Shown here: positions 5,582 through 6,191 of the stretch, in pieces
Layout of the letters: each line of letters begins with the position of its first letter
Numbering within the stretch: position 1 is the stretch's first letter
DNA from: Colimorpha_A sp900556615
GTDB taxonomy: Bacteria; Bacillota; Clostridia; Oscillospirales; CAG-272
Reading direction: 5' to 3'
Assembly (NCBI GenBank): GCA_963598415.1
Contig: CAVBUH010000037.1
Span: 1-6,191, forward strand
DNA length: 6,191 bases
The notes under the pieces: generated by a model
Databases searched by the model: none
What the model saw: the letters and a program-made list of their open reading frames with translations, nothing else
Told to the model about the DNA's origin: nothing
Translations under genes and position numbers: made by a program

Positions 5582-6191
5582 TTTTTAAGAACTCCTGCTT
5601 TTTTGAGCTCGCGCGAAATGATCATGCCGATAATTGAACCGACAAAGCAGAGTGCGAGCACTGCAACAGAAATGCCGATTGCCACCCAAGGATCTGATCC
5701 GACAAACGCCTGCACGGCTTTTCCGTCCTCGGCAGGGTTGATAGAATAGATGACGTTGTACCAAAGATACAAAAACGGCAGCGTCATGGGCATATACAGA
5801 GTTCCTGCAAGCACACAGGCGGCGTCCCTTTTATAACCGCGGAAAATCAAAAGCACAAGCGCTTCTACAATGACTGCGCAGACCATGGCGCACACGAACA
5901 TCGGAAGGAACATAAACGCAAAGAAGATGCCGCAAAAGAGGGACATGAATATGAGCGCAAAAGGCTTTCTCACCTTCATCATTCCTATTACGGGGAAAAT
6001 AGAAAACTGCAATCCGAGGCAAAGTTCTATAATGCCGAACAGCGGCACCTGCGTTACGAGCGGCATAATTGCGCCCGTTACCAGCATACACGCCGACATA
6101 ATGGCGAGAAAGACAATATCCTTTATCTTATATTTGCGGAAAATTTTCTTTTCGTCGGTTTCGGCATCCTCTGTCTTTACCTCTTTTTCGG
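5578..6191 (-). CDS. ECF transporter substrate-binding S component, MptD/Trep_Strep-like (N-terminus beyond window)
   Basis: This is the membrane protein that would bind the imported small molecule and hand it to EcfT. The frame stays open to the right edge, giving about 203 visible residues, and the start codon lies outside. The methionine at 6099 is internal, because the preceding 30 codons read as a charged tail followed by KYKIKDIVFLAIMSA, which runs directly into the first helix; S components commonly begin this way. About six hydrophobic segments follow, ending in a basic tail RELKKAGVLKK. The general character, and the position before T and a double ATPase, match the MptD/Trep_Strep group of putative S components, whose substrates are not established. 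That family name comes from resemblance by eye and is less certain than the S-component role. The stop overlaps EcfT by ATGA. Confidence 0.82.
   Translation of the reverse strand, partial: EKEVKTEDAETDEKKIFRKYKIKDIVFLAIMSACMLVTGAIMPLVTQVPLFGIIELCLGLQFSIFPVIGMMKVRKPFALIFMSLFCGIFFAFMFLPMFVCAMVCAVIVEALVLLIFRGYKRDAACVLAGTLYMPMTLPFLYLWYNVIYSINPAEDGKAVQAFVGSDPWVAIGISVAVLALCFVGSIIGMIISRELKKAGVLKK

Noticed and set aside
5234..5749. Plus-strand open frame of 171 codons
   Set aside because: It is antisense to EcfT and the S component, has a charged, cysteine- and histidine-rich composition and no family features; a shadow.
5578..6099. ATG at 6099 as the start of the S component
   Set aside because: The frame is open for 30 more codons to the edge and encodes KYKIKDIVFLAIMSA, which belongs to the first helix; the methionine is internal.

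Overview
This window looks like a transport-gene region from a low- to moderate-GC Firmicute, most likely one of the Clostridia. That placement is an inference. It rests on the purine-rich Shine-Dalgarno sites, a textbook sigma-A promoter (TTGACC, 17 bases, TAAAAT), a complete ECF-type vitamin/cofactor transporter set, and fused ABC ATPase-permease genes of the MacB/FtsX type. All genes lie on the minus strand, so reading order runs from base 6191 down to base 1. No RNA gene, mobile element or CRISPR array was seen.

Bases 6191-3489 hold an ECF importer operon in the order S-T-A. First is the substrate-capture membrane protein, of MptD/Trep_Strep-like type, whose start lies beyond the right edge. 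Next is EcfT, the coupling membrane protein with two TRG motifs. Last is one long gene in which both ATPase halves are fused. Both junctions are 4-base ATGA overlaps, so the three proteins are probably made in fixed ratio and form one dedicated importer. The substrate cannot be read from the sequence.

Bases 3488-3317 are a compact control region of 172 bases. It has a strong predicted sigma-A promoter and a leader of about 118 nt. Three copies of a 16-bp palindrome (GTTCGC-N4-GCGAAC) are spread through it. The first sits at the predicted transcription start. The second is followed by a seven-T run, like an intrinsic terminator. The third ends two bases before the Shine-Dalgarno sequence of the next gene. 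The leader can also fold into a long hairpin at its 5' end and into a short structure that competes with the terminator-like hairpin. This is the most interesting part of the window.

Bases 3316-1 hold two consecutive ABC ATPase-FtsX-type permease fusions, the second cut by the left edge. They overlap by one base (TAATG) and probably form a heterodimeric exporter or extracytoplasmic 'mechanotransmission' transporter. The second differs in carrying a cytoplasmic linker of about 130 residues between ATPase and membrane parts. The control region would let this pair be induced separately from the ECF operon upstream.
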